Counted from the first letter of the stretch, positions 18,464-28,322 are shown. The stretch is DNA of 64,000 nucleotides from Zhengella sedimenti (GCF_046506625.1 NZ_JBKFFP010000001.1:558001-622000), one strand, 5' to 3'. The notes: a model not told the origin generated them from the sequence alone. Translations and numbers: made by a program.

Positions 18464-18583
18464 TCAGACCGTGGTAACGGTCGTTTTTTTGGCCGTGGTC
18501 TTGGTGAATCGGGTGGCACGCATGAACCCGGCCGGTGCCGCCACCGTCCCGCTGGTCATGAATGCAATGAGGAATCCGCGCAT
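18464..18583 (-). CDS. Possible 39-residue small basic protein
   Basis: A short ATG-to-TGA frame in the leuB-asd gap. The first half is hydrophobic (RGFLIAFMTSGTVAAPAGFM), the second is Thr/Lys rich and basic (FTKTTAKKTTVTTV). About three quarters of its codons end in G or C, as expected for coding sequence here, and a purine-rich GGGAACGGA stretch precedes the ATG. The layout could suit a small membrane-associated protein. Evidence is limited to composition and position, and chance remains possible. Confidence 0.35.
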   Translation of the reverse strand: MRGFLIAFMTSGTVAAPAGFMRATRFTKTTAKKTTVTTV

Positions 18584-18670
18584 CGGTTCCGTTCCCGTTT
18601 CCTGCTGGAGCGCTTTTACGATGTTTGGCTGAAGAGTCAATTGCGGCTTTGGAAGCAGCGCGCAAGAGGA

Positions 18671-18693
18671 CCCGGCGGTCGATTCCCGCCGGG
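18671..18693 (-). terminator. Probable terminator after leuB
   Basis: CCCGGCGG (18671-18678) and CCGCCGGG (18686-18693) form a perfect 8-base stem with a 7-base loop, 25 bases past the leuB stop. On the minus strand the sequence after the stem is only moderately T-rich. Confidence 0.5.
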
Positions 18694-18717
18694 CCGGTGT
18701 CCAACGGAAGGGCAGTA

Positions 18718-19830
<1,113 letters not shown>

Positions 19831-19964
19831 GGGCGTGAAAACCTCCGAAAATGGTCAAATTCCGGGTCTTGCTATCCCTCTGGCCCGCACAAGGCAAGTC
19901 GCATTAACGCCGTCATTCATGCAATACTGTCCGGGCGACGCATCCAGAACCAGGGAGTCCAGGC

Positions 19965-20963
19965 ATGTTCGCAGCCAAACTGCGTATCCTCGGCCTTGCA
20001 CTGGCCGCCGGCCTGCCGGTTACCGCCGCGCTGGCCGGCGATTACGGCCCGCCCGTCGATTGCGACCTCGGCAGGAGCTGTTTTCTGCAGCAGATGCCGG
20101 ACATGGAGCCCGGTCCCGGTGCTGCGGACCCCTACTGCGGGCCGGCGACCTATGACGGGCATACCGGAATCGACATCCGGGTGCGCTCGATGGCCGACAT
20201 GGCGCGGGGCGTGTCCGTCCTTGCCATGCGCGAGGGTGTCGTGCGCGGCACCCGCGACGGGGAAGACGACCGTCTCGTGCGCACCGAGGCCGACCGCAAG
20301 GCCATCGCGGACCGGGAGTGCGGCAACGGCGTGCTCATCGATCACGGTGACGGCTCGGTCACGCAGTATTGCCACATGCGGCAAGGATCCGTGCGTGTGC
20401 GCAACGGTGACAAGGTGGCCCGCGGACAGCCGATCGGCCAGATCGGCGCATCGGGACTGGCGCAGTTTCCCCATGTGCATGCGGAGTTGCGTATCGACGG
20501 CAAGCCGGTCGATCTTCTGACCGGTCGACCGCTGGATGCGGGTTGCGATAACGGGCTGGGCGAGGTCCGGTCCCTGTTCGACGGCGATTTCGCCGGACGG
20601 CTCGGCGATGGCGACGGCACCCTGCTGGATGCCGGGTTTGCATCCGGCGCGGTGGATCACGATGCCTTGGGCGAAACCGGGGCGCCAAGGCCGCCGGACG
20701 TCCGCGCCGGCGCCCTGACCGGATGGGCATGGTTCGCCAATCTGCGCAAGGGCGACCGCATCCGCCTGCGCCTGAACGGGCCCGCCGGAGGCGTCATCGC
20801 CGACGTCACGTCCAAGCCCATGGACCGCTCCAAGGCCACCTATTCGGTCTTCGCCGGCAAGCGGGGCGCGCCCGCAGCGGGCGAGCATGGCCTGCTGATC
20901 GAATTGCTGCGCGGGGGCGAGGTCATCCGCAGCGCCCGCAGGACGCTCACAATCGGCGGTTGA
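19965..20963 (+). CDS. Secreted M23-family (LytM-type) metallopeptidase
   Basis: A 332-residue exported protein with a signal peptide (residues 1-24, cut near ALAGDYG). The zinc-binding elements of M23 peptidases are visible: HTGIDIR near residues 66-72 supplies His and Asp, and HVHAELR near 173-179 supplies the H-x-H pair. Family members cleave peptide cross-links in peptidoglycan or act as inactive activators of amidases. Several cysteines (CDLGRSCF, YCGP, ECGN, YCHM) suggest disulfides. Residues from about 240 onward form a separate, probably beta-rich, domain. Its last 17 bases overlap the convergent zinc-ribbon gene. Confidence 0.88.
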   Translation: MFAAKLRILGLALAAGLPVTAALAGDYGPPVDCDLGRSCFLQQMPDMEPGPGAADPYCGPATYDGHTGIDIRVRSMADMARGVSVLAMREGVVRGTRDGEDDRLVRTEADRKAIADRECGNGVLIDHGDGSVTQYCHMRQGSVRVRNGDKVARGQPIGQIGASGLAQFPHVHAELRIDGKPVDLLTGRPLDAGCDNGLGEVRSLFDGDFAGRLGDGDGTLLDAGFASGAVDHDALGETGAPRPPDVRAGALTGWAWFANLRKGDRIRLRLNGPAGGVIADVTSKPMDRSKATYSVFAGKRGAPAAGEHGLLIELLRGGEVIRSARRTLTIGG

Positions 20964-21342
20964 CCAGGCGGGCGCGTGCCGCCTCCAGCCGGTGGCGGCG
21001 GCTCAGATCGACCGCGTCTTCGAGCCGGGCACCTGCCGGGCCGTCCGTCAACGGTTCCGCGACAACGCCGCCGAACCTTGCCTCGCGAACGAGAACCGGG
21101 CGGCCGGCAATGAGGCAGACCACCTCCAGTGAGGCGCTGTCAGTCCTGTCCGGATCGTCCCGATAGGCCCAGGCAAGCCCACCGGAGAGGCTGGCATTGC
21201 CGAAGATGAGGGCGCGGTTTTCCGCATCGGTGGCCCGGTCGAGGCAGGCCTGGCAGAAATGCCAGGGATAGCGTGGAAAGAAACGCTGGCGCGCGCCGCA
21301 GCCGGGACAGAAATGCGGCTTGCCGTCCGGGTCCCGGGTCAT
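20947..21342 (-). CDS. Small zinc-ribbon protein of unknown function
   Basis: A 131-residue protein with an N-terminal four-cysteine ribbon (FCPGCGARQ, then HFCQACLDR), a typical Zn(Cys)4 fold. The remainder is unremarkable, ending in a basic arginine-rich helix. I do not recognise a named family; a nucleic-acid or protein-binding role is possible. It starts 10 bases after the RidA-like gene stops, so it is probably the last gene of the leuD-DUF2798-ridA transcript. Confidence 0.7.
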   Translation of the reverse strand: MTRDPDGKPHFCPGCGARQRFFPRYPWHFCQACLDRATDAENRALIFGNASLSGGLAWAYRDDPDRTDSASLEVVCLIAGRPVLVREARFGGVVAEPLTDGPAGARLEDAVDLSRRHRLEAARARLVNRRL

Positions 21343-21352
21343 GGGCGATTCC

Positions 21353-21719
21353 TCAGTTCCGCTTGCGGGCCGTCACCTCGATCTCGACCTTCATCTCCGG
21401 CCGGATCAGGCCGGCAACGACCATGGTCGCCGCGGGGCGGATATCGCCGAAGTGTTCGCCCGTCACCTTGAAGACGGCATCCGCATGCGCGGCATCGGTG
21501 ACATAATAGACGGCCCGAACCACGTCGGCGAGCCCAAATCCTGCTTCCGCCAGCGCGGCCGCGATGGTGGCGAAGGTGTTGCGCGCCTGTGCTTCCACGC
21601 TGTCCGGCATAGTCGTAACCGGTCGTTCCGGATACGAAACAGAAATCGCCATCGACAACCGCCCGGCTGTAGCCGGCCTGCTTCTCGAAGGGCGATCCGG
21701 TGGAAATCAGCTTGCGCAT
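21353..21719 (-). pseudogene. RidA/YjgF-family gene interrupted by a frameshift
   Basis: Two overlapping frames together make one RidA-type protein. From ATG 21719 one frame gives the normal N-terminus (RKLISTGSPFEKQAGYSRAVV, FCFVSGTTGYDY). At 21608-21611 the homology jumps to another frame (MPDSVEAQARNTFATIAAAL, then MVVAGLIRPEMKVEIEV), which ends at 21353. At the junction TAT overlaps ATG, as if a short piece whose length is not a multiple of three was lost. Intact family members bind or deaminate imines and protect PLP enzymes. This copy is broken as sequenced; a sequencing or assembly error is an alternative. The downstream half shows intact coding character. Confidence 0.75.
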
Positions 21720-21744
21720 GGCCAGGGTGTCTTTCGTTCGGGAG

Positions 21745-21981
21745 TCACTGTGGCTTCACGATGGTTCCCACGATCCGGCGGACCAGGGGATTGACGAAGA
21801 GGACAACCGGAAAGGCCAGCGCCCATGATGGCAGCCATGCGGCCAGCCAGAGCCCGGCAAAGCCCGGCGCGGCACCGCGCGCCAGGAAAACGGACAGGCC
21901 GGAGACGAGGCAGGACATCATCCCGGTCAGGAGCAGACCGAAGACGAGTCCCTCGAAGCGCCGGGGGAGAAAGGGCTTCAT
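21745..21981 (-). CDS. DUF2798 small membrane protein
   Basis: A 78-residue protein with two membrane helices (about residues 10-33 and 44-65). The pattern FEGLVFGLLLTGMMSCLVSG followed by WLPSWALAFPVVL and a basic end matches the DUF2798 family, whose function is unknown. It lies between leuD (20 bases) and the RidA-like gene (25 bases) on the same strand, consistent with one transcript. Confidence 0.82.
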   Translation of the reverse strand: MKPFLPRRFEGLVFGLLLTGMMSCLVSGLSVFLARGAAPGFAGLWLAAWLPSWALAFPVVLFVNPLVRRIVGTIVKPQ

Positions 21982-22001
21982 TCGCGCGGTTCCGGACCCT
22001 T

Positions 22002-22613
22002 TCAGGCCCAGGGACGTGTCTCGGCCGCCTTCTTCTCGAAGGTTTCGATGGCCGACGCCTTTTCGAGCGTCAGGCCGATATCGTCAAGGCCGTTGAGCAG
22101 GCAGTGGCGCTTGAATTCGTCCAGCTCGAAGGTGATGACACCGCCGTCGGGACCGCGGATTTCCCTGGCTTCCAGATCGACGGTCAGCGTGGCGTTGGCG
22201 CCGCGTTCGGCATCGTCCATCAGCTTGTCGAGCTCTTCCTGGCTGACCCGGATCGGCAGGATGCCGTTCTTGAAGCAGTTGTTGTAGAAGATGTCGGCGA
22301 ACGAGGTGGAGATCACGCAGCGGATGCCGAAATCGAGCAGCGCCCAGGGCGCATGTTCGCGCGAGGAACCGCAGCCGAAATTGTCGCCGGCGACGAGGAT
22401 CTGCGCATTGCGATAGGCCGGCTTGTTGAGCACGAAGTCGGGGTTTTCGGTGCCGTCCTCGTTGTAGCGCATCTCGGAGAAAAGCCCGGTTCCCAGCCCG
22501 GTCCGCTTGATCGTCTTCAGGTAGTCCTTCGGAATGATCATGTCCGTGTCGATGTTGACGATCGGCATCGGTGCGGCAACGCCTGTGAGCTTGGTGAACT
22601 TGTCCATGGCCAT
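22002..22613 (-). CDS. leuD: 3-isopropylmalate dehydratase small subunit
   Basis: A 203-residue small subunit of isopropylmalate isomerase, which with LeuC interconverts 2- and 3-isopropylmalate in leucine biosynthesis. Signature segments are NIDTDMIIPKDYL, the swivel-domain loop NFGCGSSREHAPWAL, and FADIFYNNCFKNGILP. Length is normal for the family. LeuC is not in this window. ATG 22613 is used; ATG 22607 is the other candidate. Small genes follow closely on the same strand. Confidence 0.98.
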   Translation of the reverse strand: MAMDKFTKLTGVAAPMPIVNIDTDMIIPKDYLKTIKRTGLGTGLFSEMRYNEDGTENPDFVLNKPAYRNAQILVAGDNFGCGSSREHAPWALLDFGIRCVISTSFADIFYNNCFKNGILPIRVSQEELDKLMDDAERGANATLTVDLEAREIRGPDGGVITFELDEFKRHCLLNGLDDIGLTLEKASAIETFEKKAAETRPWA

Positions 22614-22721
22614 TTCCCTGTGAACTGTCTGGCACGGGCTTTAGCAAAGGCGCGGCGAATTTCAAAGGGGCTGCGTTTCATGACCGTGCGCGGACCTTGA
22701 TGCGAATCACGGACGTGCCGG

Positions 22722-23891
22722 TCAGATCACGTTGAGTTCCCGCATGGGCCGGCCCGCGGCAATCCGCTCATGGGCAAAGCGCGACAGGTCGATGGTGCGG
22801 TAGCCGCCATGGACGATCCGTTCCGCGATGGCGTTTCCGGCGGCCGGGGCCTGCTGCAATCCATGACCCGAGAAACCGTTGCAGAACCAGAAGTTGGACA
22901 GGTCCGCATGCGGGCCGATCACCGCGTTCTGGTCGAGCGTGTTGTAGTCGTAATGCCCGGCCCAGGCCCGGCCCGGCTTGATGGCCTCGAAGGCGGGCAC
23001 GCGGGTGGCAAGCACCGGCCAGATGACGGATTCGAACAGGTCCCAGTCCGGCTCGAAATCGTCTTCACCGGCGCGCCGGTCGTCTGCGGCGTCCTCCGCG
23101 CCGCCGGTGATGTACACAGACCCTTCCGGGCGCACATAGACGCCGGACGGGTCCACCATCAACGGCATATCGTCGAACCGTTCGCGGCATTCGAAGACGA
23201 AGACGGACCGCTTGCGTGGCTCCACGGGCAGGTCGATGCCGGCCATTGCGGCGATGGCGCCGGCCTGCGGGCCGGCCGCATTGATGAATGTGCCGCAGCC
23301 CAGCCGCCGGCCATCGTCCAGCGAGACGGCGCGCACCAGGCCCGAGGAGACCTCCAGTCCCGTCACGGTGCCGGTGACGAGATCAATTTCGCGGGTCTTC
23401 AGCGCCCGGCGGAACAGGGCCAGCAGGTGATGGGCATCGAACCAGCCTTCCCCGGAGACGCCATAGGTTCCGGCTGCGATCCCCTCCGGGTTCAACCAGG
23501 AAAATCGCCTGGCGAGTGTGGCGCCGTCCTCCAGGACGATATCGGCGCCGGCCTGTTTCTGCACCGCATGATTGGCTTCGAGCACGGGCAGGCCCTGCTC
23601 GCTGGCCAGGATGAGATATCCCTTTTCGCGGAAGGCAATGTCGGCATCGTCGCCGAAATGGTCCGCGAGATCACGGAAGAAATCCAGCGTGAAACGCGAC
23701 AGGGCGATATTCTCGGCGATCGAGAATTGCTGCCGGATGGAGGCGCAGGAGAGCGTCGTTGCCGCGCGGGCGAAACCCGGGTCGCGCTCGACAAGCGCGA
23801 TGGAACCGCTGAACCCGTGTTCGCGCAGGAACCAGGCGATGGAAGAGCCCATGATGGCTCCTCCCGCGATCACGATGTCACAGGTCTTCAT
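22722..23891 (-). CDS. FAD-dependent D-amino-acid/sarcosine-type oxidoreductase (DadA family)
   Basis: A 389-residue DAO-family flavoprotein. The N-terminal dinucleotide motif is CDIVIAGGAIMGSSIAW with a glutamate-ended second strand (ALVERD). The C-terminal flavin segment NFWFCNGFSGHGLQQAPAAG is typical of the DadA/SoxB/FOXRED1 group, which oxidise secondary or primary amines. Substrate unknown. The frame remains open far upstream, but ATG 23891 has GGAG before it and begins at the Rossmann fold. It is divergent from the YceH-like gene. Confidence 0.9.
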   Translation of the reverse strand: MKTCDIVIAGGAIMGSSIAWFLREHGFSGSIALVERDPGFARAATTLSCASIRQQFSIAENIALSRFTLDFFRDLADHFGDDADIAFREKGYLILASEQGLPVLEANHAVQKQAGADIVLEDGATLARRFSWLNPEGIAAGTYGVSGEGWFDAHHLLALFRRALKTREIDLVTGTVTGLEVSSGLVRAVSLDDGRRLGCGTFINAAGPQAGAIAAMAGIDLPVEPRKRSVFVFECRERFDDMPLMVDPSGVYVRPEGSVYITGGAEDAADDRRAGEDDFEPDWDLFESVIWPVLATRVPAFEAIKPGRAWAGHYDYNTLDQNAVIGPHADLSNFWFCNGFSGHGLQQAPAAGNAIAERIVHGGYRTIDLSRFAHERIAAGRPMRELNVI

Positions 23892-24089
23892 TCTTGCCGC
23901 TCCGTGCCTTCGAGGCGCCGGCCTGAGGGCCGGGCGCACAGGGCCAGTGTCAGCAGAAAACCGGCGCCAAGGAAAGGGGTGAGATATCGGCCCGCAAGGC
24001 CTGGCCGGGTGCAGCGAAAGGCCGGTGCCGGATTTTTCCCGCCTCCGGGCTTGCCGCGCGGCCGGCAACCCGGATAACTGGTTCCTGTC

Positions 24090-24731
24090 ATGAGTGATTC
24101 CGATCTCCCCCATCTCAATCCGTTCGAGGTCCGCGTGCTGGGCTGCCTCATGGAGAAGCAGTTGCTGACGCCGGATGTCTATCCGCTCACGCTGAACGCC
24201 CTCCAGTCGGCCGCCAACCAGAAGAGTTCGCGCGAGCCGGTGATGGCGATGGAGCCTGTGGAGATCAACCGGGCGCTCAAGTCGCTTGAGGACAAGGGGC
24301 TGGCGCGGCGGGTCTTCGGATCCCGGGCCGAGCGTTTCGAACATCTCGCGGCCAGGACGTTCCGGCTCACGGCACCGCAATCGGCCCTCCTGGCGCTGCT
24401 CCTGCTGCGCGGGCCGCAGACACTCAACGAATTGATGACTCGCACCGAGCGCATGGCGCATTTCGGTTCGGCTGAAGCCGTGCGTGAAGAACTCGACATG
24501 CTGATCGGCCAGCGCCCGCCGCTGGTCAAGGAAATCGGCCGGGCACCGGGGCAGCGCGAAGACCGCTTCGCGCATCTGCTGGCCGGCGATGTCGACATAT
24601 CGGACATGCCTGCAAGGCCCGCGCCGCGCCCTGCGGCGTCGACCGCCATATCGGAACTGGAAGAGCGCGTCCGTCAGCTTGAGGAAGAGGTTGCGGCATT
24701 GAAGGCCCGGCTGGAGGCGGCCGGGGCGTAA
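24090..24731 (+). CDS. YceH-family (DUF480) protein
   Basis: A 213-residue protein matching the YceH/DUF480 family: two winged-helix-like domains with the signature VLGCLMEKQLLTPDVYPLTLNAL and NQKSSREPVM, followed by LRGPQTLNEL. The last 40 residues add a short coiled coil (ISELEERVRQLEEEVAALKARL). The function is not established, although the fold suggests DNA or protein binding. Start ATG 24090 is the family start. Confidence 0.93.
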   Translation: MSDSDLPHLNPFEVRVLGCLMEKQLLTPDVYPLTLNALQSAANQKSSREPVMAMEPVEINRALKSLEDKGLARRVFGSRAERFEHLAARTFRLTAPQSALLALLLLRGPQTLNELMTRTERMAHFGSAEAVREELDMLIGQRPPLVKEIGRAPGQREDRFAHLLAGDVDISDMPARPAPRPAASTAISELEERVRQLEEEVAALKARLEAAGA

Positions 24732-24824
24732 ACGCCCGCAAGATTGATTCCCGTCAAGGCCGCGGCTTGCGTGTCATGGCAAGACCCGCGGCAACAGCAA
24801 CTCTTCCTCAGGGGATCACCATCC

Positions 24825-25169
24825 ATGGCCACAACCGATTGGGGCGCTTTCATCGACCAGACCAATGCGCGCATGGCGGCGCTGCGCAAGGAAATGCCGG
24901 ATGCGGCCAAGGGTTTCGGTGATCTTGCCAAGGCGGCGATCACGCCGGGAGCGCTCGACTCCAAGACCAAGGAACTGATCGCGCTCGGCATCGGAATCAC
25001 CGCACGATGCGACGGTTGCCTGGCCTTCCATGCCAAGGCGGCAAAGAAATACGGCGCCACCCGCGAGGAAATCGTCGAAACCATCGCCGTCGCGGTCTAC
25101 ATGGGCGGCGGACCCTCGATGATCTATGGCGCCGAAGCCCTTTCCGTCTTCGATTCGCTGGGCGACTGA
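24825..25169 (+). CDS. Carboxymuconolactone decarboxylase/AhpD-like protein
   Basis: A 114-residue CMD-family protein. The redox-type motif CDGCLAFH with an upstream glutamate (KELIALGIGITAR) is the AhpD arrangement E-x-C-x2-C-x3-H, indicating a thiol-based peroxidase or reductase partner rather than a ring-cleavage enzyme. ATG 24825 follows an AGGGG ribosome site. It lies next to, and convergent with, an OsmC-type peroxidase gene, in a region rich in oxidative-stress genes. Confidence 0.9.
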   Translation: MATTDWGAFIDQTNARMAALRKEMPDAAKGFGDLAKAAITPGALDSKTKELIALGIGITARCDGCLAFHAKAAKKYGATREEIVETIAVAVYMGGGPSMIYGAEALSVFDSLGD

Positions 25170-25171
25170 CT

Positions 25172-25606
25172 TCAGACGAGCCTGGCGTCCAGCGTCACGG
25201 TGATGGCGCCGAGCGCGCGGGAAACCGGGCAGCCGCTCTTTGCCTTTTCAGCGAGTTCCTGGAAGTCCGCCTGCGCAATGCCGGACACGCTGGCTTGCAG
25301 TTCGAGCGCGCTTGAGCGGATGGAAAAGCCGCCATCCTCGCGTGCGAGACTGACGACCGCCTTGGCTTCCAGCCGCTCCGGCGGTGTCCCGTTCTCCGCC
25401 AGGAGATGGGAAAGCTGCATGGCGAAACAGGCCGAGTGGGCGGCGGCGATGAGTTCTTCCGGATTGGTTCCGCTGTGTCCCTCCTCATCCTCGAAGCGGG
25501 TGCGGAACGAGTAGGGCACCGAGGAAAAGGCGCCGGACTGGGTGTCGATCGTGCCTTTTCCGTCGGCAAGTGCGCCTTTCCAGACTGCAGTGGCATGGCG
25601 ATTCAT
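25172..25606 (-). CDS. OsmC-family peroxiredoxin
   Basis: A 144-residue OsmC/Ohr-type protein. Both redox cysteines are present, in AAHSACFAMQLSHLL and KSGCPVSRAL, with the conserved glutamate in NPEELIAAAHS. These enzymes reduce organic hydroperoxides using dihydrolipoamide-type donors. The first part (VWKGALADGKGTI, FEDEEGHSGTNPEEL) is typical of the OsmC rather than Ohr branch. ATG 25606 is the family start. It converges with the AhpD-like gene with 2 bases between stops. Confidence 0.94.
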   Translation of the reverse strand: MNRHATAVWKGALADGKGTIDTQSGAFSSVPYSFRTRFEDEEGHSGTNPEELIAAAHSACFAMQLSHLLAENGTPPERLEAKAVVSLAREDGGFSIRSSALELQASVSGIAQADFQELAEKAKSGCPVSRALGAITVTLDARLV

Positions 25607-25792
25607 GGTCTTCTCCCCGTTTGATGCCGCGCGCCCCTGCGCGGGCGCACACCTGTCAACGACCGTAGCGGCGAAAGGTTGCAGACGAACGGTTCGCCGC
25701 CCGGCGCGGCCGTTCACGCCGATTTGTCAAGCTGTGACTTGAATGCGTCCGGGGCCTGTTCCAGTTTCCGCCCGAACATGGAGGACAAGCTC

Positions 25793-26431
25793 ATGACCCG
25801 CTTCAAGACCCTGGTCTGCGCCGCCGGTGCGGCGCTTGTCATGATGACCGGCATGGCGCGTGCCGAAACTGCGCTTTTTGCCGGCGGTTGCTTCTGGTGC
25901 GTCGAAGCCGACATGGACAAGGTGCCCGGCGTCACCGAAACCGTTTCGGGCTATGCCGGTGGCAAGACGAAGAATCCGACCTATGAAAACCACGAGCGCG
26001 GCGGGCACCGCGAAGTGGTCCGCATCGAATTCGATCCGGATGTCATTTCCTACAAGGAACTGGTGGCGACCTTCCTGCGCACGATCGACGTCACCGATGC
26101 CGGCGGGCAGTTCTATGACCGGGGTCATTCATACACCACCGCCATCCATGCGCTGAACGAGGCGCAGGCGAAAGCCGCGCGCGAGGCCGTGGCGGAGGCG
26201 GAAAAAAGCCTTGGCAGGAAGATCGTGACGCCTGTCGAGGGTCCGGTCCGCTTCTGGCCCGCGGAAGAGTATCACCAGGATTACTACAAGAGCGAGGAAC
26301 GCACCTTGAGCCGGTTCGGCTACGTCACGCGGGCCAGCGCCTACAAGCGCTATCGCGATGGCAGCCGGCGCACCGATTCGGTGCGCGCTCTCTGGGGCGA
26401 CGAGGCCTATCGCGGCGTGCGCATGAAATGA
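25793..26431 (+). CDS. msrA: Peptide-methionine (S)-S-oxide reductase, exported form
   Basis: A 212-residue MsrA with catalytic GGCFWCVE. A signal peptide precedes it (TRFKTLVCAAGAALVMM, site near ARA-ETA), so this copy is predicted to repair oxidised methionines in periplasmic proteins. Further family segments are VSGYAGGKTKNPTYE, GHREVVRIEFDP and EEYHQDYY. ATG 25793 is chosen because GGAGG lies 8 bases upstream; ATG 25778 is an alternative. The tail after the catalytic domain (residues about 175-212) is basic. A hairpin follows the stop. Confidence 0.95.
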   Translation: MTRFKTLVCAAGAALVMMTGMARAETALFAGGCFWCVEADMDKVPGVTETVSGYAGGKTKNPTYENHERGGHREVVRIEFDPDVISYKELVATFLRTIDVTDAGGQFYDRGHSYTTAIHALNEAQAKAAREAVAEAEKSLGRKIVTPVEGPVRFWPAEEYHQDYYKSEERTLSRFGYVTRASAYKRYRDGSRRTDSVRALWGDEAYRGVRMK

Positions 26432-26474
26432 TCCGCCTCGCGGCGGGCCAGCGCCCTTCAATCTCATTCCAACC

Positions 26475-26499
26475 GGCCATGCCTGTGCGGGGCATGGCC
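26475..26499 (+). terminator. Hairpin after msrA
   Basis: GGCCATGCC (26475-26483) and GGCATGGCC (26491-26499) form a perfect 9-base stem with a 7-base loop, 43 bases past the stop. There is no T-tract, so it may be a weak terminator or an mRNA-stabilising hairpin. Confidence 0.5.
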
Positions 26500-26537
26500 T
26501 CATCCCCGGATGGGGCAAGGATCCAAGGAGAACAGAC

Positions 26538-26981
26538 ATGCGCATTGTACTGATCGCGGCCATTTCCATGCTGGCCGCAACCGCGGCACAGGCCGCTGAC
26601 GGTTGGATCGTCAAGGACAGCTCATCCGACGTGGCGACGACCGCCGACAGGCTTGTCTCGGCCGTGGAGAAGGCGGGCGCAAAGGTGTTTGCCCGCGTCG
26701 ATCACGCCAAGGGCGCGGAAGAGACCGGCCAGCCGATCCCTCCGGCCACGCTGGTCATGTTCGGCAATCCGTGGATCGGGACACCGGTCATGGCTGCCGA
26801 CCCCAAGGCGGGTCTCGACCTGCCGATACGGGTTCTCATCTGGGACGACGGCGGTCAGACAAGGATCGGCTACCTCTCCGCGGACGAACTTGCAGACCGC
26901 TACGCACTCGATGACGCGGGTCCGGCGCTGGAGGCCATGGCCGGGGCGGTGGGCAAACTCACCGATGCTGCCGCCAGATAG
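26538..26981 (+). CDS. Secreted DUF302-family protein
   Basis: A 147-residue protein with a short signal peptide (residues 1-19, cut near AQA-ADG). The mature part matches the DUF302 pattern: TADRLVSAVEKAGAKVFARVDH, then LVMFGNPWIGTPVM and LPIRVLIWDD. DUF302 proteins adopt a small alpha/beta fold of unknown function, often near stress or metal genes. It follows msrA on the same strand after a hairpin, and converges with the dehydrogenase gene. Confidence 0.88.
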   Translation: MRIVLIAAISMLAATAAQAADGWIVKDSSSDVATTADRLVSAVEKAGAKVFARVDHAKGAEETGQPIPPATLVMFGNPWIGTPVMAADPKAGLDLPIRVLIWDDGGQTRIGYLSADELADRYALDDAGPALEAMAGAVGKLTDAAAR

Positions 26982-27023
26982 GAATCCGGCGGCATGCGTG
27001 GTGCGGGTCTGGCGGCAAGGGGC

Positions 27024-28139
27024 TCACCGGGCGGCGGAAAGACGCTCCGCCGCCATTCGTTCGGCGATCGTGTTTGTGGGTTCGCCGGTCTCGTCGCTGC
27101 GGCGGAAAATCCGCGTCAGAACATCCGGAATATGGTCCACGCGGGTCAGGGCATCCGCGCGATCATAACCGCCGGGCGCCAGTTCGGCGGCAACATTGAT
27201 GAGGCCGCCCGCATTGATGACGTAATCCGGCGCATAGAGGATGCCCCGCGCCTTCAGCCGCGCGGCATCGGCCTCGTCGGCGAGCTGGTTGTTGGCCGAA
27301 CCCGCCACGATGCCGGCCTTCAGGCTGTCAATGGTCGCGGGCGTGAGCACGCCACCCAGCGCACACGGCGCGAAAACGTCGGCGTCGGCTTCCAGGATGG
27401 CGCCGGCAGGCGTCACGGTGGCGCCAAACGCCTTCGCCGCCTCACGGCAACGCGCTTCGTCAATGTCGGTAACGACCAGCCGGGCACCGGTTTGGTGCAG
27501 CATTTCGCAGAGCGACCAGCCCACGGAGCCGAGGCCCTGGACCGCGACGCGCAGTTCGCCCGTCACATCCGAGCCGTAGCGGTGGCGCACCGCGGCCTTG
27601 AGACCGAGAAAGACGCCAAGTGCCGTCACGGGTGACGGATTGCCGGAACCGCCGGTGGTGGTGCCGGTCACGTTGGGCGTGCGTTCGCGCAGGTAGTCGG
27701 CATCCGCCACGGTCAGGCCGACATCCTCGCCGGTAAAGAAGCGGTCCTGCAAGGCGGCGAGCATCCCGGCATATGCGTCCAGCAATTGCGGCGTCTTCTG
27801 CGTGCGCGCATCGGCCTTGATGACGGCCTTGCCGCCGCCGAAGGGCACATTGGCGATTGCCGACTTGCAGGTCATGCCGCGCGACAGGCGCAAGGCATCG
27901 GTGATCGCGGCATCGAGCGATTCATGGGCCCAGACGCGTGTTCCTCCCAGAGCCGGCCCGAGCGTCGTGTCGTGAATCGCAACGATGGCGGTGAGACCGC
28001 GGTCGCGGTCACGGCCGAGCCAGACCTGTTCATGGCCGTCGAAGCCCGGCAGCCGGGCGGCATCGGCGGTGATATCTGTCAATTGCAGGGTTCCGGCGCC
28101 GGCCGGGGCCCTGCGGGCGGGTTGTTCCACATGCAGCAT
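27024..28139 (-). CDS. Leu/Phe/Val (Glu family) amino-acid dehydrogenase
   Basis: A 371-residue NAD-dependent dehydrogenase of the Glu/Leu/Phe/Val family. The N-terminal catalytic domain shows ALGGTRVW and KSAIANVPFGGGKAVIKAD, containing the catalytic lysines; the Rossmann domain shows VAVQGLGSVGWSL. The family reversibly deaminates branched-chain or aromatic amino acids to 2-oxo acids. The length is close to leucine and phenylalanine dehydrogenases and shorter than glutamate dehydrogenase; exact substrate is not assignable. A 183-base gap without evident genes lies upstream. Confidence 0.92.
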   Translation of the reverse strand: MLHVEQPARRAPAGAGTLQLTDITADAARLPGFDGHEQVWLGRDRDRGLTAIVAIHDTTLGPALGGTRVWAHESLDAAITDALRLSRGMTCKSAIANVPFGGGKAVIKADARTQKTPQLLDAYAGMLAALQDRFFTGEDVGLTVADADYLRERTPNVTGTTTGGSGNPSPVTALGVFLGLKAAVRHRYGSDVTGELRVAVQGLGSVGWSLCEMLHQTGARLVVTDIDEARCREAAKAFGATVTPAGAILEADADVFAPCALGGVLTPATIDSLKAGIVAGSANNQLADEADAARLKARGILYAPDYVINAGGLINVAAELAPGGYDRADALTRVDHIPDVLTRIFRRSDETGEPTNTIAERMAAERLSAAR

Positions 28140-28322
28140 TGCCTTTCCTCCCTCAAGGATTTCATTGCCTCAAGGATAACGCCTATGCGCGTATTTTGGT
28201 TGCCATTTCAGGGGTTTCCGCGCAGCGAAGCGAATGCCGGCAGCGTGTTCCGGGCATGATCGTTTCATCGCGCCGGTGATCTCGGCGACGCAGCATTTCC
28301 TGTTGCGTTGCAGCGGAAACGG

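Larger units (their letters stand above)
18342..18717. other. Intergenic region between leuB and asd
   Basis: A 376-base gap between two leftward genes. It holds a probable terminator just after leuB, a possible 39-codon leftward gene (18464-18583), and presumably the asd promoter. Other open frames here extend into leuB or asd in the wrong frame and are not supported. Confidence 0.5.
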
